A program made the position numbers and the translations under genes. Positions 1-10,744 of a stretch of DNA of 64,000 bases are shown here, piece by piece (positions within the stretch are counted from its first letter, which is position 1; each line of letters begins with the position of its first letter). The notes beneath the pieces are model-generated. The model saw only the letters and a list, made by a program, of their open reading frames with translations, was not told where the DNA came from and searched no databases. The DNA lies in contig JAWZSP010000010.1 of NCBI GenBank assembly GCA_034401135.1, positions 248,001 to 312,000 on the forward strand, in the 5' to 3' direction. This DNA comes from Volutella citrinella. Lineage: Eukaryota > Ascomycota > Sordariomycetes > Hypocreales > Nectriaceae.

Positions 1-1150
1 TGTTGTCAGACTGTGTTCTTTGAACATTCGATTTCAGACCCCATTCGTGCGATTTCAGCGAAATCTCAAAGACACCATTTGCTAGGCTTCGAAATCGATC
101 GATCAGAGCTTCCAGTCGATCAATATCGATCGATTACAAGTGCTGCTAAAATATTAGCAGCGATACATGATGCTGCACTGTCTGTTGCCCCTACTGTAAC
201 CTTACCTTATTGCATACACGGTGTTCCAATGCACGTCGACGTCAATGCGCGCCGCGTCAATGCACACGCGACGGGCGCAATGTGTTGACTGACTGTTGTT
301 GGAATGATGGAGTACGACACGAACCTGCGACACATGAAAAGACTGGCAGAGATTCGCAACATGCTGGGGGTCAAGCCGACGGTTGTTCCCGATCCTCCAG
401 CTGCATGTCAGAGCATTAAGAGGCACTTCGCTATGGCGAGTAAGCATGTCTTTGCTTGCTGGTAGATGGAATTTGTCTCTTTGAGGGTAGTGTAGAAGTA
501 AAATACATAAACATACTTTATCCTAGCCTTATACCTAAACACCAGCTTACCACTAACAATAGTGAATAAATAGTGCATGAGACGTCAATACGAATTAATT
601 CTTACCAAATATTTCTTCAAGCCCTACTTAATTTGAACCACCATCCAGCTCAATCTGCCATATATCCCGACGACAGGCGACGTAAAAAATACGTGACTCA
701 GTCATAGGATATGACCATGTATGACCTGCATTCTCTGCATCTATGATCGGAAATCGACCCTGCATGCAAGCCATATCTGCATCACTTGTTAAAAGGCACT
801 CAGCTTTAAAGTTGAGTTGCCTGCGCTCACATCGGTTTGCTTCACTAGAGCCCGCTCAGTATTCGATTTGCAACGCGAGTGAACCGGCATTAAAGAGTGT
901 AATCGTGTGGCTATGCTCTATCATACCTCTGAATAGCTAGACTTTTACCAGATCGTGTCAAGCAAAATCTAGTTTCGAAATTTGATACGAAAGAGATCTC
1001 TCAATTCTCCCAGTAGTTAAATGTAGTAAAGAGGACCTGCGTTTAAGTTCGTTAGAATCATCAACGCCGGTCGATTCCGCCGCGATATGATTAACTGAAT
1101 GCAGATGCTTTAGTGTTGTAGTTATTGCAGACTGTCCACCTCTATCAAAA
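1..1150. other. No confident gene; AT-leaning sequence with short ORFs
   Basis: Only short open frames lie here and none matches a family I can name with confidence. A minus-strand frame at 202-447 contains an 'NNRRLDPQHV' stretch that faintly recalls fungal DUF3723 proteins. An overlapping plus-strand frame from the ATG at 304 to the stop at 463-465 looks equally coding-like, so neither can be chosen. From about 480 to 950 I see nothing but AT-rich sequence with many stops. Confidence 0.4.
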
Positions 1151-1208
1151 GCGCTAGAACCCACAGGGTTAGTTGTCCGATCAGATACGACGTCCGTTAG
1201 CTTATCGT

Positions 1209-2674
1209 CTATGCATGAGAAGAGGTGAAAGACACCAGCATTGATTCAGACCTTTTCAGAGTTAATATAATACTTTCTAGTGGGTCTAGATAAATCATCT
1301 TCTTACGCGATATTAGGCTAGCTCTGATACAGTCCCTTATTTCCGCCTCTAGAAGGTTATTAAATTGTTGAGCTCTTTGATCAGAATCTACGCCGAGCGG
1401 CAACCGCCATCCTGTATATAGCCGCCCGTCGCTCTTGGGAATGTGACGCTTGCAGGTCGTGACGACTAGATCGTAGCAGAGGGTGCAAGCATCTTTGCTT
1501 AAACAGATGACTCTTGGCTGTCGTTTTGGAGCTATGCTTTAGCAATGCCATTTGATTTGTACTTCCGCATGTATTCTGGCCCCCTCTAAAATCTGGCGCA
1601 TTCTCGTGGCGAATGCTTGCTTGGCTTGAAGAAGCCCAATTCCTAATGGGCGAAAAAGCTTTTCAATCGTATGGGGAACGTCATTATCGTGCCAATCCGC
1701 GCCAATGTTTCTTGGAGTGAGGGTGTATAATAGCTGCGTGGAACTCGAGCGAAGGCGACTTTGGGCATGTTGACGGGAACGACTCTTGTTTTTCGGACGA
1801 TGGGATACCTCTTAGCCAGCGCCAGAGGGCTCGGGCGGCTTCTCGGTACCCTGCCACTTTAGAAATCATATTCCATAGGCTTTCTCGACAATCCTTTTCC
1901 ATGCGGTCAAGTGGTATGCGGTCAAGTGGTATGCTGTCCAGGAGATTGCGCAACCCATCCATGTGCCACAACGGGTGGATGGCTTCTACCAATTCGCCGA
2001 GGCGAGTCTCTGTCTGATGGTTTTTCCATTTGCTCATGAGCCTAAAGATGGTTTTTGCCTGGGCTTCGAAGGCCTCTCGAACCTCGCGCAAATTGAACTT
2101 GGAATCATCGTTGAGCGATGATTGCACCCTTTCGAGAACTTTATCGAAAGGCTTTTTTTCCTTTTTGCCACGGACGGTACGGAGGCGGAGTCGAGAGAGA
2201 ATACGTTCTGAGCACATCGAGATGATCTTTTCGAAGACATCATTGTCCCGGGCTTGACGGCTGTATGACGTCTCAGTTCTGGCAATCAATCAACACAGGT
2301 TCGGCTAACTCGTGGTTGGTCGCTTTTGACAAAATAGCCATTATCTTCTCGAGTCCTTGCTGAACGTCCTGTAGATAGTCGCGGCCGCTGTCCCAGCTAG
2401 ACTTATTGATAGCGACGATTCTATTCAAGCCTGCCGAACCATCATTCTCTTCGCCACAGACTGCCGGAATTCGATCAGAATCATCGCGTATGCTGCAGAG
2501 AAAGGCCAGGGTGTTTGCGAGCGAACGCTCTTTTTCAAACGATAGGCTGTACCCTTCGGTTGGCCCCTCGGCCTGAACGGGTACTCGGATAGGCCCTGTC
2601 GGCTTAGGATTCAGCAAAAAAAGAAGACTTATGTTTTCGGCACAAGTGATGCTGGAGGAATATGCTGCTTCCAT
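1209..2674 (-). pseudogene. Degenerate OTT_1508-like deaminase family gene
   Basis: Read on the minus strand, three coding blocks line up in the order of the fungal OTT_1508-like deaminase family. The N-terminal block (2674 to about 2280) carries SLANTLAFLCSIRDD. A central helical block (about 2289 to 1684) follows. The C-terminal block (about 1700 to 1209) has an HAEVQ motif near 1575 and SKDACTLC near 1475, the His/Glu and two-Cys zinc signature of the deaminase fold, followed by a GRLYTGWRLPLG segment. Family knowledge places these motifs together in one protein; its substrate in fungi is not known to me. The gene is broken. A TCAA tandem duplication at 2286-2293 shifts the frame between blocks one and two. 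A second shift lies near 1700. An in-frame TAA sits near 1548, between the HAE and CxxC motifs. A 15-bp unit is perfectly duplicated at 1901-1915 and 1916-1930 and stays in frame. An unusually intron-rich live gene is possible but less likely. Confidence 0.72.
1901..1930. repeat. Perfect 15-bp tandem duplication in the deaminase relic
   Basis: The unit ATGCGGTCAAGTGGT occurs twice head to tail and adds five codons (IPLDR in the minus-strand frame) without shifting the frame. Confidence 0.9.
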
Positions 2675-3079
2675 CTTCGGCGGAAGCTATCCACTTGGAG
2701 TAGAGAGCTTTCTTATACTCATAGCATGTGCACAACGAATTCCATCTGAAGCGAGGGGTAGAGCCGAATACCTCAGGCACTTCTGCACATTGGTGTTCAA
2801 GATAAGGGTGTTCCTTATTGAAGTCTACATGAATGGAATGATGTCGCTTTATCACGCAAACAGCCAAGATAACCGCGTAAGCTGTTAAGGCATTAATGGC
2901 GGGGTAGGTAGACGACGACGCACCCCATTATGTCAGGATCACGTGATGGAGTTGGCCCAGCAACCAGCCTAAAACCAGAACACACCACGCTACATGACCA
3001 TCCCAAGCAAGTTTTCCCCTCCCCTGACATTTCGTAGTTTATTTCAACACCGGGTGGCCAAGTGACGCGCCATGGTAGT

Positions 3080-4468
3080 ATGAAATCGCCCGAAATTCAC
3101 TCGTGGCTGCGGCAATTTGAAGTGCCCGTGTCCGCGCACCCTCTCGACGGTTCTCCTTCAGAACCCCAGATCCGAGGCTGCGATCGGGACTACCAGCCAG
3201 TGTCGCCGCCCATTACCAACACCAACAGCAAGCGACGCCACGACATGGCCGAGGCCGGCCACCAAGACGATGAAGAGGCACATCGCACGCCTAAGAAGCG
3301 CCGCGCCGCAGATATCTACATGGATGAGAATGCCAACACGCCCCGAGCAAGCAGCAGCCATGGGCGTCCTCGACTGCAGCCTGCATCACCATCGTCTTCT
3401 TCCCATGTCTCGACAACATCCAGGAGTGCATCGCCACTCAAGCAAATGGCCGTGCTGGAGTTAAGTCGGGATGGCGTTGAGAAGAGAGCCATAAACCTGA
3501 AGGATTCGACGATGCCACGGCCGCTGCGACGCCTGCTGGCTGCCATGCTCGACTGCAGCAACCAGCGACGAATCCTACCCGAGGCGATGCGACCGGATGT
3601 CGAAGCGAGAAACAAACGACTCCAAGAGGATGAGCAAGACGAGTTTGGGCCGTTCTCATATATCGACGACGCGACCTTTGTCGACACCTCGACACGCGCC
3701 CAGCTGGGGCCCACGCCAACCATTGACGTCGTCGAGCGGCTCGTCGAAGCAGCCAATGTGTGCCAGAGCACAGAACAAAACGAAGCGGGGTGGAATATGA
3801 TGGTGCACTACCCCGTTTTGTACGAGGCTATTCATGCGCCATCCGGGCCGAGTGCTGGCCGCGCGCATGCTCAACTCGTCGCCGTCACGCCCTGCACCAC
3901 CGCCTCCATCATCCGGGACTATCTGCCCGTTGCGTTTCAGCCCAAGATGATTGACTTTGCCTTTTGTCTGTGTCCCGAGTTCGATTCGGGACCGGATGCC
4001 GCAGTCGCTGTCGAGGCAATCCGCAAGCTGCGCCAGGAGCTCCCGTGCAATGTCATCAACCACACCCCGTTCCTACCCCTGCGGAGCCGGCCCATCGCCA
4101 TCAGTGTCGAGACCAAGCGGCGCGGCAAGGGACTGGATGAAGCTGAGTTGCAACTAGGCACGTGGCACGCCGCGCATTGGAAACTGCTGTCGGATCTCGT
4201 GGCGCAGCGCGAGGGCGGCTCACTGGACGGCCTGGACTTTCTGCCGGCGATTGTCATCGACGGCCACCGATGGAGCTTTGCTGCATCCACGCGCAAGGAA
4301 TCTAAGACAGTGTTGTGGCTGGAAAAGCAGTTTGGCTCTACCGAGAGCGAGTTGGAGATGTACAAGATTGTATGGGGGCTGCAGCGTCTAAGGGCATGGG
4401 CTGAGACGCAGTTCTGGCCGTGGTATAAACAGAACGTCTTAGGCGTCGGCGTTACGAACGATGGTTGA
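3080..4468 (+). CDS. Fungal PD-(D/E)XK nuclease-like protein (PDDEXK_12 type)
   Basis: An intronless 462-aa protein starting at the ATG at 3080; the open frame extends 18 bases upstream only through a GTG. The N-terminal ~120 residues are low-complexity, rich in Ser, Pro and charged residues, with a basic KKRR patch that could serve nuclear import. The C-terminal half has the layout of the fungus-specific PD-(D/E)XK nuclease-like family: an acidic residue in PKMIDFAFCLCP (Asp about 292), then ISVETKR (Glu 344 and Lys 346, the ExK motif), then AELQLGTWHAAHW with a conserved Gln at about 358. All catalytic-type residues are present, so it may be an active nuclease, but the biological role of this family is unknown. 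A diverged paralogue lies at 35168-36574 and a dead one at 28272-28905. The frame is intact. Confidence 0.82.
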   Translation: MKSPEIHSWLRQFEVPVSAHPLDGSPSEPQIRGCDRDYQPVSPPITNTNSKRRHDMAEAGHQDDEEAHRTPKKRRAADIYMDENANTPRASSSHGRPRLQPASPSSSSHVSTTSRSASPLKQMAVLELSRDGVEKRAINLKDSTMPRPLRRLLAAMLDCSNQRRILPEAMRPDVEARNKRLQEDEQDEFGPFSYIDDATFVDTSTRAQLGPTPTIDVVERLVEAANVCQSTEQNEAGWNMMVHYPVLYEAIHAPSGPSAGRAHAQLVAVTPCTTASIIRDYLPVAFQPKMIDFAFCLCPEFDSGPDAAVAVEAIRKLRQELPCNVINHTPFLPLRSRPIAISVETKRRGKGLDEAELQLGTWHAAHWKLLSDLVAQREGGSLDGLDFLPAIVIDGHRWSFAASTRKESKTVLWLEKQFGSTESELEMYKIVWGLQRLRAWAETQFWPWYKQNVLGVGVTNDG

Positions 4469-6011
4469 ATGAATGTAATGTATTTGTACTAGTAATTGTG
4501 ATACCCAGGGTCGAAGTTGTCAGTTATTACAACCCTTTTTTATTATACCGCCAAGGGGAGATGACGTTATGACACTGCCGCTGAGGCAAGAAGAAAGCTT
4601 CTGTCCGTCTTCTGTATCATTCACAGTTTGCCTTGAGTCTGCGCTCAGTCTTTTTAAGCCTGAGCCGCAACGGTTTCTACTGCCATACATACTTCATGCT
4701 AGGCACCGCGAAGTGGTCAGAAGCCATCAATGGCATTTCTCACCACGCATCCTTTTCCCGCTTCCAACTCGCGCAGTTCTTTGAACGGGCCGCGTTCCTG
4801 CACTCCCATCCATTTCTCCTTGTAACACAGTAACGACTTTAAGAGTAGTAGTAAGACAGCAGGTACAACATCAAGAGGGGCCAAGGACGCATAATGGAGA
4901 CCACCCCCCCCCGCCCCCGGACAGTGGACGATAGGGTCCTCTTTATCAAGGAGGAGAACCTCTTCCACGGCTTCTTCTCAACACGCCCGAGCCTGCTATT
5001 ACCTGCAAGTCGTGCAAAATGGTAATACAGTGCACAGGCGACCACGTCTCGCGACATCTCTACGAGAAGCATAGCTATACCAAAGCAGAGCGTCGCGGTA
5101 TCATTGCACTCGTTAAGCAGCCGTTGCTTGGCTGTAATTCTGGGGAGTAATGGAGCCGCAATGTCTCCGAGACCACCGTAATTGACAGAAGCGCCCTCGC
5201 CAGGCACGAATGGCTCCAGGCTCAACGGAAGCCGCATGGCGTTAAGTCGATGCGCGTTTTCTTGGGCTTCCTAGCTCGTCCCACCATTCGCTCGCCAGTA
5301 AATATGCTGCACGACCCATCTGTCTTTCACGCGACGTGACCACGCTCTGAAGTTGCGCGACGGTATCGCTCGACCACGCCAGCAAGCACGGCAACGTACG
5401 TCTCTCAGTACATGCCTCTCCTGCAGTGACCTCGCACAAATGGTGAACCTTGCATCGAGTATCACTCAACACAATCCACCGTTGCATAGCTCGGCGCGTC
5501 TGCCCTCGCATCGACCCGCGTACCCCGTCTAATCTATGCATACTCCAGGAGCGCCATGCCAACTGCTCGCCAGCAGGAGGCCGGACCAGACAGCCAATGC
5601 ACTCTGTCATCGTGCCTGTAGAGCGTGACCACGCGACTGGTATACGTTGAGGCACTACAACACGTTAGTGTTATTAACTCATTTCTGCCGATTTATCTGT
5701 GGGCCACTTCCTCAGGCCCGGGCAGGAAGCCCGGTGCCTTCCTTCTTCACTTCGCTATGCACGCATAATACAGTCATTTTCCGGCTACAAGCTCCTTCCG
5801 CCGACCTTCCGGTCGGTCGTGACCATTCTTTCCCTTTTGGGTCCTCGTTTTCACACATCTCCTGTAGGGTAGGCTAGGCCGCTCCATTACCCTAATCCCA
5901 CATCTAAAATCGGGCTCAGCTGGGCGCTGGACACTACCACCCCTCCCACTCAACTTTTTTTCTACTTCCGAATCATCCGTCGCTGCAGACATCTATGACA
6001 CCCAGGCGACC
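4469..6011. other. No gene seen (about 1.5 kb)
   Basis: Open frames are short, overlap on both strands and show no family resemblance. A C-rich run sits near 4905-4920. Nothing else can be supported. Confidence 0.5.
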
Positions 6012-6391
6012 ATGCAGCAACCAGAATCTGTGAGCTTCCCCATTTGTCCAACCACCGATCGCAATCTCCTTCAACTTGCTCATGTTGCACATACAAGGAT
6101 ACCGCGTGTCCCCTATGCTCCAGGGCGTTCAAAGCCGAGTATGCAATGGCCATGCACCTAGAGAATGGGTGCGAGCACATTACCTGCAGAAGAATTGCTG
6201 AGATAGCATTTGAATGCCATCGATCACGACTATTCAAGCCTCACGTGGAGCACTTTCAGTTCGAATGCCCGAGTTGCAAAATGCGCTTTTCCTTCCTTGG
6301 TGCACTTGAACAGCATGTTCAGCAGAGCACCTGCGAGGAGCGCAAAGCCCAAGGGGGGGGGGGGGGGGGGGAGGTTCGCTTTGCAAGGTAG
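6012..6391 (+). CDS. Small C2H2-type zinc-finger protein, one predicted intron
   Basis: Exon 1 (6012-6029) encodes only six residues, MQQPES. A 68-nt intron (6030-6097) begins GTGAGC and ends ACAAG. Exon 2 (6098-6391) encodes two C2H2-like units: CPLCSRAFKAEYAMAMHLE with a following C/H pair, and FECPSCKMRFSFLGALEQHV followed by a Cys. This pairing resembles short fungal C2H2 proteins in which a CPxC...ALxQHxxxxxC finger is near the C-terminus. The protein would be about 103 aa. A run of 19 G near the 3' end is read as polyglycine just before the stop, and any slippage there would change the last residues. The intron choice is my inference; without it there is no ATG upstream of the first finger. 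It could be the surviving end of a longer gene. Confidence 0.5.
6353..6371. repeat. Homopolymer of 19 G
   Basis: Uninterrupted run of 19 G inside the last codons of the zinc-finger ORF. Such tracts are prone to slippage and to sequencing error. Confidence 0.9.
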
Positions 6392-6986
6392 CTCGCTTCG
6401 GTGTTGAAGTATGTCGCGACAGCAGCTTAATTCGGTCCACCCTTTGGGGTTAGGTTTGTCGAGTGCCTTGACTGATCTAACGACATCCGTGCCAACTTAT
6501 GGTGATTTTCCCGCAATCAATGTCACGACCGATGACAGGTGCGGGTCTTTAGCTACGGCAAGACAGCCAACCGCTCTGTATACAGGCCACAAGGGCAAGG
6601 CAGTGTCGTCTCTGCCACTTGAGAAATACTTACCATAACGCCGTATACCTATAACAGACATCAAGCTGGTTTCATTGCCGCCGGTCTCGAGGATGGAAAG
6701 CTTGATGGCTTCATCACTCTGCACTTATGGACATGCAAAGCAGGGCAGATTGGAATGCAGTCGCATGCCACACACGAACAGCTTCTCATTCCACGCTCTG
6801 TTTACATCATTGTGTATCATTCCTAGCCTCGGTCTCGAATATGCTGGTCGCTCGTAAGACTCCGCCATGCGCGGCACGTCTTTTAGTTGGCCAACGCGCC
6901 GCGCCGTAGTTTCGAGTATCCTCACCACTCGGACAACTCTCAAATCCAAGCCGATAACGATTAATCAACACAGTAGGTGAGCGAAG
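6392..6986. other. No gene seen; upstream region of the HET gene
   Basis: About 600 bases with only short overlapping frames. It presumably holds the promoter of the HET-domain gene starting at 6987. No TATA-like or other site stands out. Confidence 0.5.
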
Positions 6987-8051
6987 ATGGACCGCTATCA
7001 GCCTCTTGACCATTCTCGAGCAGAAATACGCTTGCTCTCCTTTGAGAAGACAAGAGAAGATCGCCGTATAAGGCTTACCCTTTGCCACTTGTCGTTGGAT
7101 GCCTGGAAGCCCGAATATAAGGCTTTCTGTGAGCAAAATAAATCACAAAAGCAGTGTGAGCGCGCAGAAGCTTGGAGTGGCCGATTCGAATACACGCTTG
7201 ATACCAATCCGCAACAGATTCATGACGCAATCTCCCGATTTACTTGGGGTGACTACATCTGCCTGAGCTATGCAAAGAGCGAAAATGGTTGCCATGATGC
7301 TACCATCTTCCTCGATGGTATCGAGACGACGGTAGCAGGACGGTTGGAAGCGGCTTTGCGCGATCTGCCGTCGAGTTACGAGTGCAAGATCGGACTCAAA
7401 GTCTGGGTGGATGCTCTATGCATCGACCAGACCACGGCTTTCGACCGAAACGCCCACGTCCTACGCGTCAGAGACGTATTCAGTGGCGCCTTTTCTATTG
7501 CAGTTTGGACAAAGAACGACGATGGTCTGGAGATTACTGGACTTGATAAGCGTGGAGAGATCCTAGCTCTTTGTGAACAAGTCTTTCTTCGATACGGAAA
7601 AGAGACCTTGGAAGAACTACTCGGGTTTCGTCCACGGAGTGTTATGAGAGGACGAGACGAAGAGGATGAGCTGAATCAACTCACACAAGATAGGGATGAG
7701 CTGATGTTCGACGACGATCCATGGTATGGTTCTGATGACTCCGGCGAGGCAGCCTTTGGCGGGATGCCACACATTCGTGACCTAGTGCATGTTGAGTTGT
7801 TGCAAATGTTTCAAGAAGAGTACTGGTCGCGACTCTGGGCAATGGAGGAAGTTTTTGTGAGCCAAACGCTGTCAAATGTATACTGGGGGCACGTGAACAT
7901 CCGCTTGTCGGCCTTGCAAGCTCTCAGCGACATCTTACTCGCTGGTGGCAAGCCTGAGAACTTTAACCCGGACTCTTGGATGCTGCTCCAGGTGGGATTG
8001 GGTCTACTGAATGCTGTCAATGCCTCCAAGAAAATTGAGTCTGTAGAATGA
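6987..8051 (+). CDS. HET-domain protein, short C-terminus
   Basis: A 354-aa intronless frame from the ATG at 6987. It carries the three landmarks of the HET domain in order: YICLSYAKSEN near residue 90 (family consensus YxALSYxWG), VWVDALCIDQ near residue 140 (LWIDALCINQ), and SRLWAMEEVFVSQ near residue 286 (RxWxxQEV). HET proteins take part in heterokaryon incompatibility or related programmed cell death in filamentous fungi. An acidic insertion (RGRDEEDELNQL and onward, about residues 225-255) separates the second and third landmarks. Many HET proteins continue 200-400 residues past the third landmark; this one stops about 55 residues later, so it is short or C-terminally truncated. It lies tail to tail with the hydrolase gene. 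Whether it functions cannot be told from sequence. Confidence 0.8.
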   Translation: MDRYQPLDHSRAEIRLLSFEKTREDRRIRLTLCHLSLDAWKPEYKAFCEQNKSQKQCERAEAWSGRFEYTLDTNPQQIHDAISRFTWGDYICLSYAKSENGCHDATIFLDGIETTVAGRLEAALRDLPSSYECKIGLKVWVDALCIDQTTAFDRNAHVLRVRDVFSGAFSIAVWTKNDDGLEITGLDKRGEILALCEQVFLRYGKETLEELLGFRPRSVMRGRDEEDELNQLTQDRDELMFDDDPWYGSDDSGEAAFGGMPHIRDLVHVELLQMFQEEYWSRLWAMEEVFVSQTLSNVYWGHVNIRLSALQALSDILLAGGKPENFNPDSWMLLQVGLGLLNAVNASKKIESVE

Positions 8052-8338
8052 CATGTAGAGTTATACGAATTGACTCCCACCCTCAATCGTAGGGGGGAAA
8101 TGTGCAAGATGTCCCGTATCACAAGAAGTCCAGCCCTCGTTGTGTAATCGCCGCAACGCCCCTCCGCCTATCTTCTTTGAGTAGAGCGAGGATGACCACC
8201 CCCCGCCCCTCAACCCGCACCCGCACCCTCACCCTCAACCTGACCATCATTTCATTGGGACTCAGAGTAATTCTTTGTTGAACTGTCCAAGAACACCAAC
8301 ACAAAATACTCTTGGCATGCTGGTGCATCATGGCTGTG

Positions 8339-9334
8339 CTATAGCTTGTTCCAAAACTCTTGGATGAGCTGAGCCACCTCGGGCACCTTGTCTCTCACCA
8401 CGCCGTGGCCAGTCTGAGGGACAACGGCAACATTCTCCATTCCGACATCCGTAAAGTTCTGCACGCTGCTCAAGTCATCCTTCTCTCCTAGCACAACCAA
8501 GCAATCGCGACCAGTCTTGGCCGCCTTGGCGAAATCGGCGTCCCGATCCATGACTCCACCGTCTCTGAAGATGCCAACGACACTTGCTGCATGGCCCTCG
8601 TGATGCTTCATCTGCCAGTCTTTGACCGCTTCAGCAACCACCTCGCCTCGGTCGACCCTCTCCTTCCAGTCTGTGGGGACAACCAATGGCCCTCCCTCGA
8701 GAAAATCCAGGACCCACGCCTTGGCCCGCTCCTCCAGCCCCTCACCGCCGCGCAAGTAGCTCCTCTCCAAGTCGCTGAATTGTGCCGCGCGGATGAATCC
8801 TGCGGGGGCCACCAGCACCATGGACTTGGTACGCTCAGGCTTCGCAGCGACAAAGCTCGCCGTCGTGGCGGCGCCAAAAGAGTAGCCAACGAAGTGCGCG
8901 TCATCCCAGCCGAGATGAGCCATTAGGTCCTCAAGCAGCGTGTGGAAGAGCGACGGCTCGTGTGCGAGGAGCGGCGTCTCGGTCAGCCCATGGCCCCAGA
9001 GATCAACGAGCACAATGTGAGTATGCGGGAATCGCGACGACAGGGTGCTTGCGAGAGGCTGCAGGCCAATCGCGCATGTCTGGACGCCGTGCACCAACAG
9101 GACGCGTGTGATGGGCGCCGCAGAGTCTGCGGATGGTGCAGACGAGGGCGGCATCTCGTAGAACGCAGCCTTGCCATTCGGTGTCGGCAGATAGGACGCC
9201 TTGGGTAGCAGATTGCCAAAGGCCGCAACGAAGTCGGCCTCGGAGGGGGCTGGGATGGTCCTGGTGCCGCTGCTGCTTGGTGTGGCATCCCCAGGACGCG
9301 GCAGCACAACCAATCCACCTGTCAAGTCGCTCAT
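8339..9334 (-). CDS. Alpha/beta hydrolase
   Basis: A 331-aa intronless protein from the ATG at 9334; the frame is open 72 bases further upstream but only from a TTG. The fold signature is complete: LLVHGVQT (oxyanion-hole HG), a nucleophile elbow GYSFGAA with the catalytic Ser, a strand ending in GEKDD for the acid, and a C-terminal TGHGVVRD with the catalytic His. There is no signal peptide, so it is probably cytosolic. Sequence does not fix the substrate; esterase, lipase-like or dehalogenase-like activities are all possible. It is convergent with the HET gene, with about 290 bases between the stops. No break is seen and codon use looks normal. Confidence 0.85.
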   Translation of the reverse strand: MSDLTGGLVVLPRPGDATPSSSGTRTIPAPSEADFVAAFGNLLPKASYLPTPNGKAAFYEMPPSSAPSADSAAPITRVLLVHGVQTCAIGLQPLASTLSSRFPHTHIVLVDLWGHGLTETPLLAHEPSLFHTLLEDLMAHLGWDDAHFVGYSFGAATTASFVAAKPERTKSMVLVAPAGFIRAAQFSDLERSYLRGGEGLEERAKAWVLDFLEGGPLVVPTDWKERVDRGEVVAEAVKDWQMKHHEGHAASVVGIFRDGGVMDRDADFAKAAKTGRDCLVVLGEKDDLSSVQNFTDVGMENVAVVPQTGHGVVRDKVPEVAQLIQEFWNKL

Positions 9335-9992
9335 GTCGATCTGAATATCGTACCTTTTTCGTGTGATGAGGTGTAGAATGTAATTCCCATCAGATGCAGA
9401 GCTCAAGAGGTGAGGATAAGCAAGCGCCCTCTTATTATTAATACAAGCTGGTTACGTATCCATCGTGCAAGGCGTAGCCACTGGTATCTCATCGGAAATG
9501 TCACTGGCTCCTGCCAAATTCGAAATAGGGTAGACAATGCACTGTGGCTGTGCATTGTGGCTTGCGACTGTGATATCTATGAATTAAAATAAAAGAGTAT
9601 CAAAGTCGCGAGTGATAAACAATACGTCTACTAGGAATCTCAAACACGTTGTAGGACCATTTAAAGCTACACGCTGCATCAATTAGTGGCGGCGATCCAA
9701 ACAACAGGAGCTTAGGAACCCTCTCGCGATGCAATGGTTGAGAAAACAAAGGCAAAAAAAAGAAAAAGGCAGTCAAAAAAACATACAACAGCGGGGATTC
9801 CCCGGTCGTCACCGACCCGAGTACTAGTCCGCCCCTTACCAGCTTAACTATGGGAGAGCGGACGGGATCCCGTGTTCTCTAGTAGGTATGGTCGTATGTG
9901 CTAGATCGAGGCGCAGATTGGACATTTATAGAGATGGGTGTGAAGCGAGACGAGACTGCGCACTTATATTGAGCTATCTTCCCTACTTCTGT
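9335..9992. other. No gene seen; upstream region of the hydrolase
   Basis: Contains short AT-rich frames only. The first 200 bases presumably include the hydrolase promoter, read leftward. Confidence 0.45.
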
Positions 9993-10744
9993 TCACGCAA
10001 TCTCTTTAAAAGGCCCGACTTCTACCTTTTCGCTGACTGTCTCAGCCTTTGAATCAAGCTGCACGGTATGGAACATCCGGAGCGACACTCCCGACTCGAA
10101 GAGGCTGTTGATATCTTCCAATGACCGCCTCGAGCACTCGGGGATGCAAAAGTAGGCAAATATCACCGATAGGGTCGCTGAGCCGCCAAAGATGAAGCCC
10201 ACCTTGGAGCCTAGGTTGGAGCCCAGGTTAGCATAGGGCGCGTTCAGGAGATATGGGAGCGAGAACGAGACTGTGAATCCAAGGTGGACTGTTAGTCATT
10301 ATATCCTCGCTGAAACAAGTCTGCGCCTCTTACTGCATGACAACGTTGACAAAGGATGCGGTCCGGTATGAAATATCTCGGCATTTAGTGCTCGGGATTT
10401 CCGCCGAAATAGTATGGATAACAGGAGCCCATCCCAGGGAAAAGAAGACTGCGAAAAGAACCATCATGGCTACTATGCTCGACTTGATCTCAACGCTTGG
10501 CGTGGCCACTGTGCTGGCAGCAGATCAGCATACGCACATCAACATGCGGGTGACGGGATATCAACTGCGAAACTGCAATGAGTAGCACGGTCAGGATCAG
10601 CTGCCGGTTAAAGGTTTCCCTCAGGTTTAGCCCCGTTTTCGGCAACATGATGACGACTTTGTCGTGATTGAGAGCGCCCAAAGAGAGGTTGGTTGACTGA
10701 TGTGCGCTCGCCACGAGTGCTCGTGGGTTAATGTTGTTTGGCAA
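9993..10744 (-). pseudogene. C-terminal fragment of an MFS sugar transporter
   Basis: The minus strand holds the last part of a hexose/maltose-type permease. A block near 10345-10500 reads SLGWAPVIHTISAEIPSTK, matching the conserved transmembrane-10 motif of fungal sugar permeases. A 45-nt intron (GTAAGA...TGACTAACAG, about 10285-10330) follows. The final block ends in GSKVGFIFGG and PECSRRSLEDINSLFESGV, the PETKGRTLEEID-like tail of the family. Upstream of about 10500 the frame decays and the N-terminal half, with the first six helices, is missing. A 12-bp tandem duplication at 10204-10227 adds an extra NLGS repeat. The intron and tail look well preserved, so the loss is probably by truncation. 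Confidence 0.7.
10204..10227. repeat. 12-bp tandem duplication in the transporter relic
   Basis: TTGGAGCCTAGG is followed directly by TTGGAGCCCAGG (one mismatch). The duplication keeps frame. Confidence 0.85.

Noticed and set aside
202..447. DUF3723-like fragment
   Set aside because: Only one short motif resembles the family and the opposite strand is equally open.
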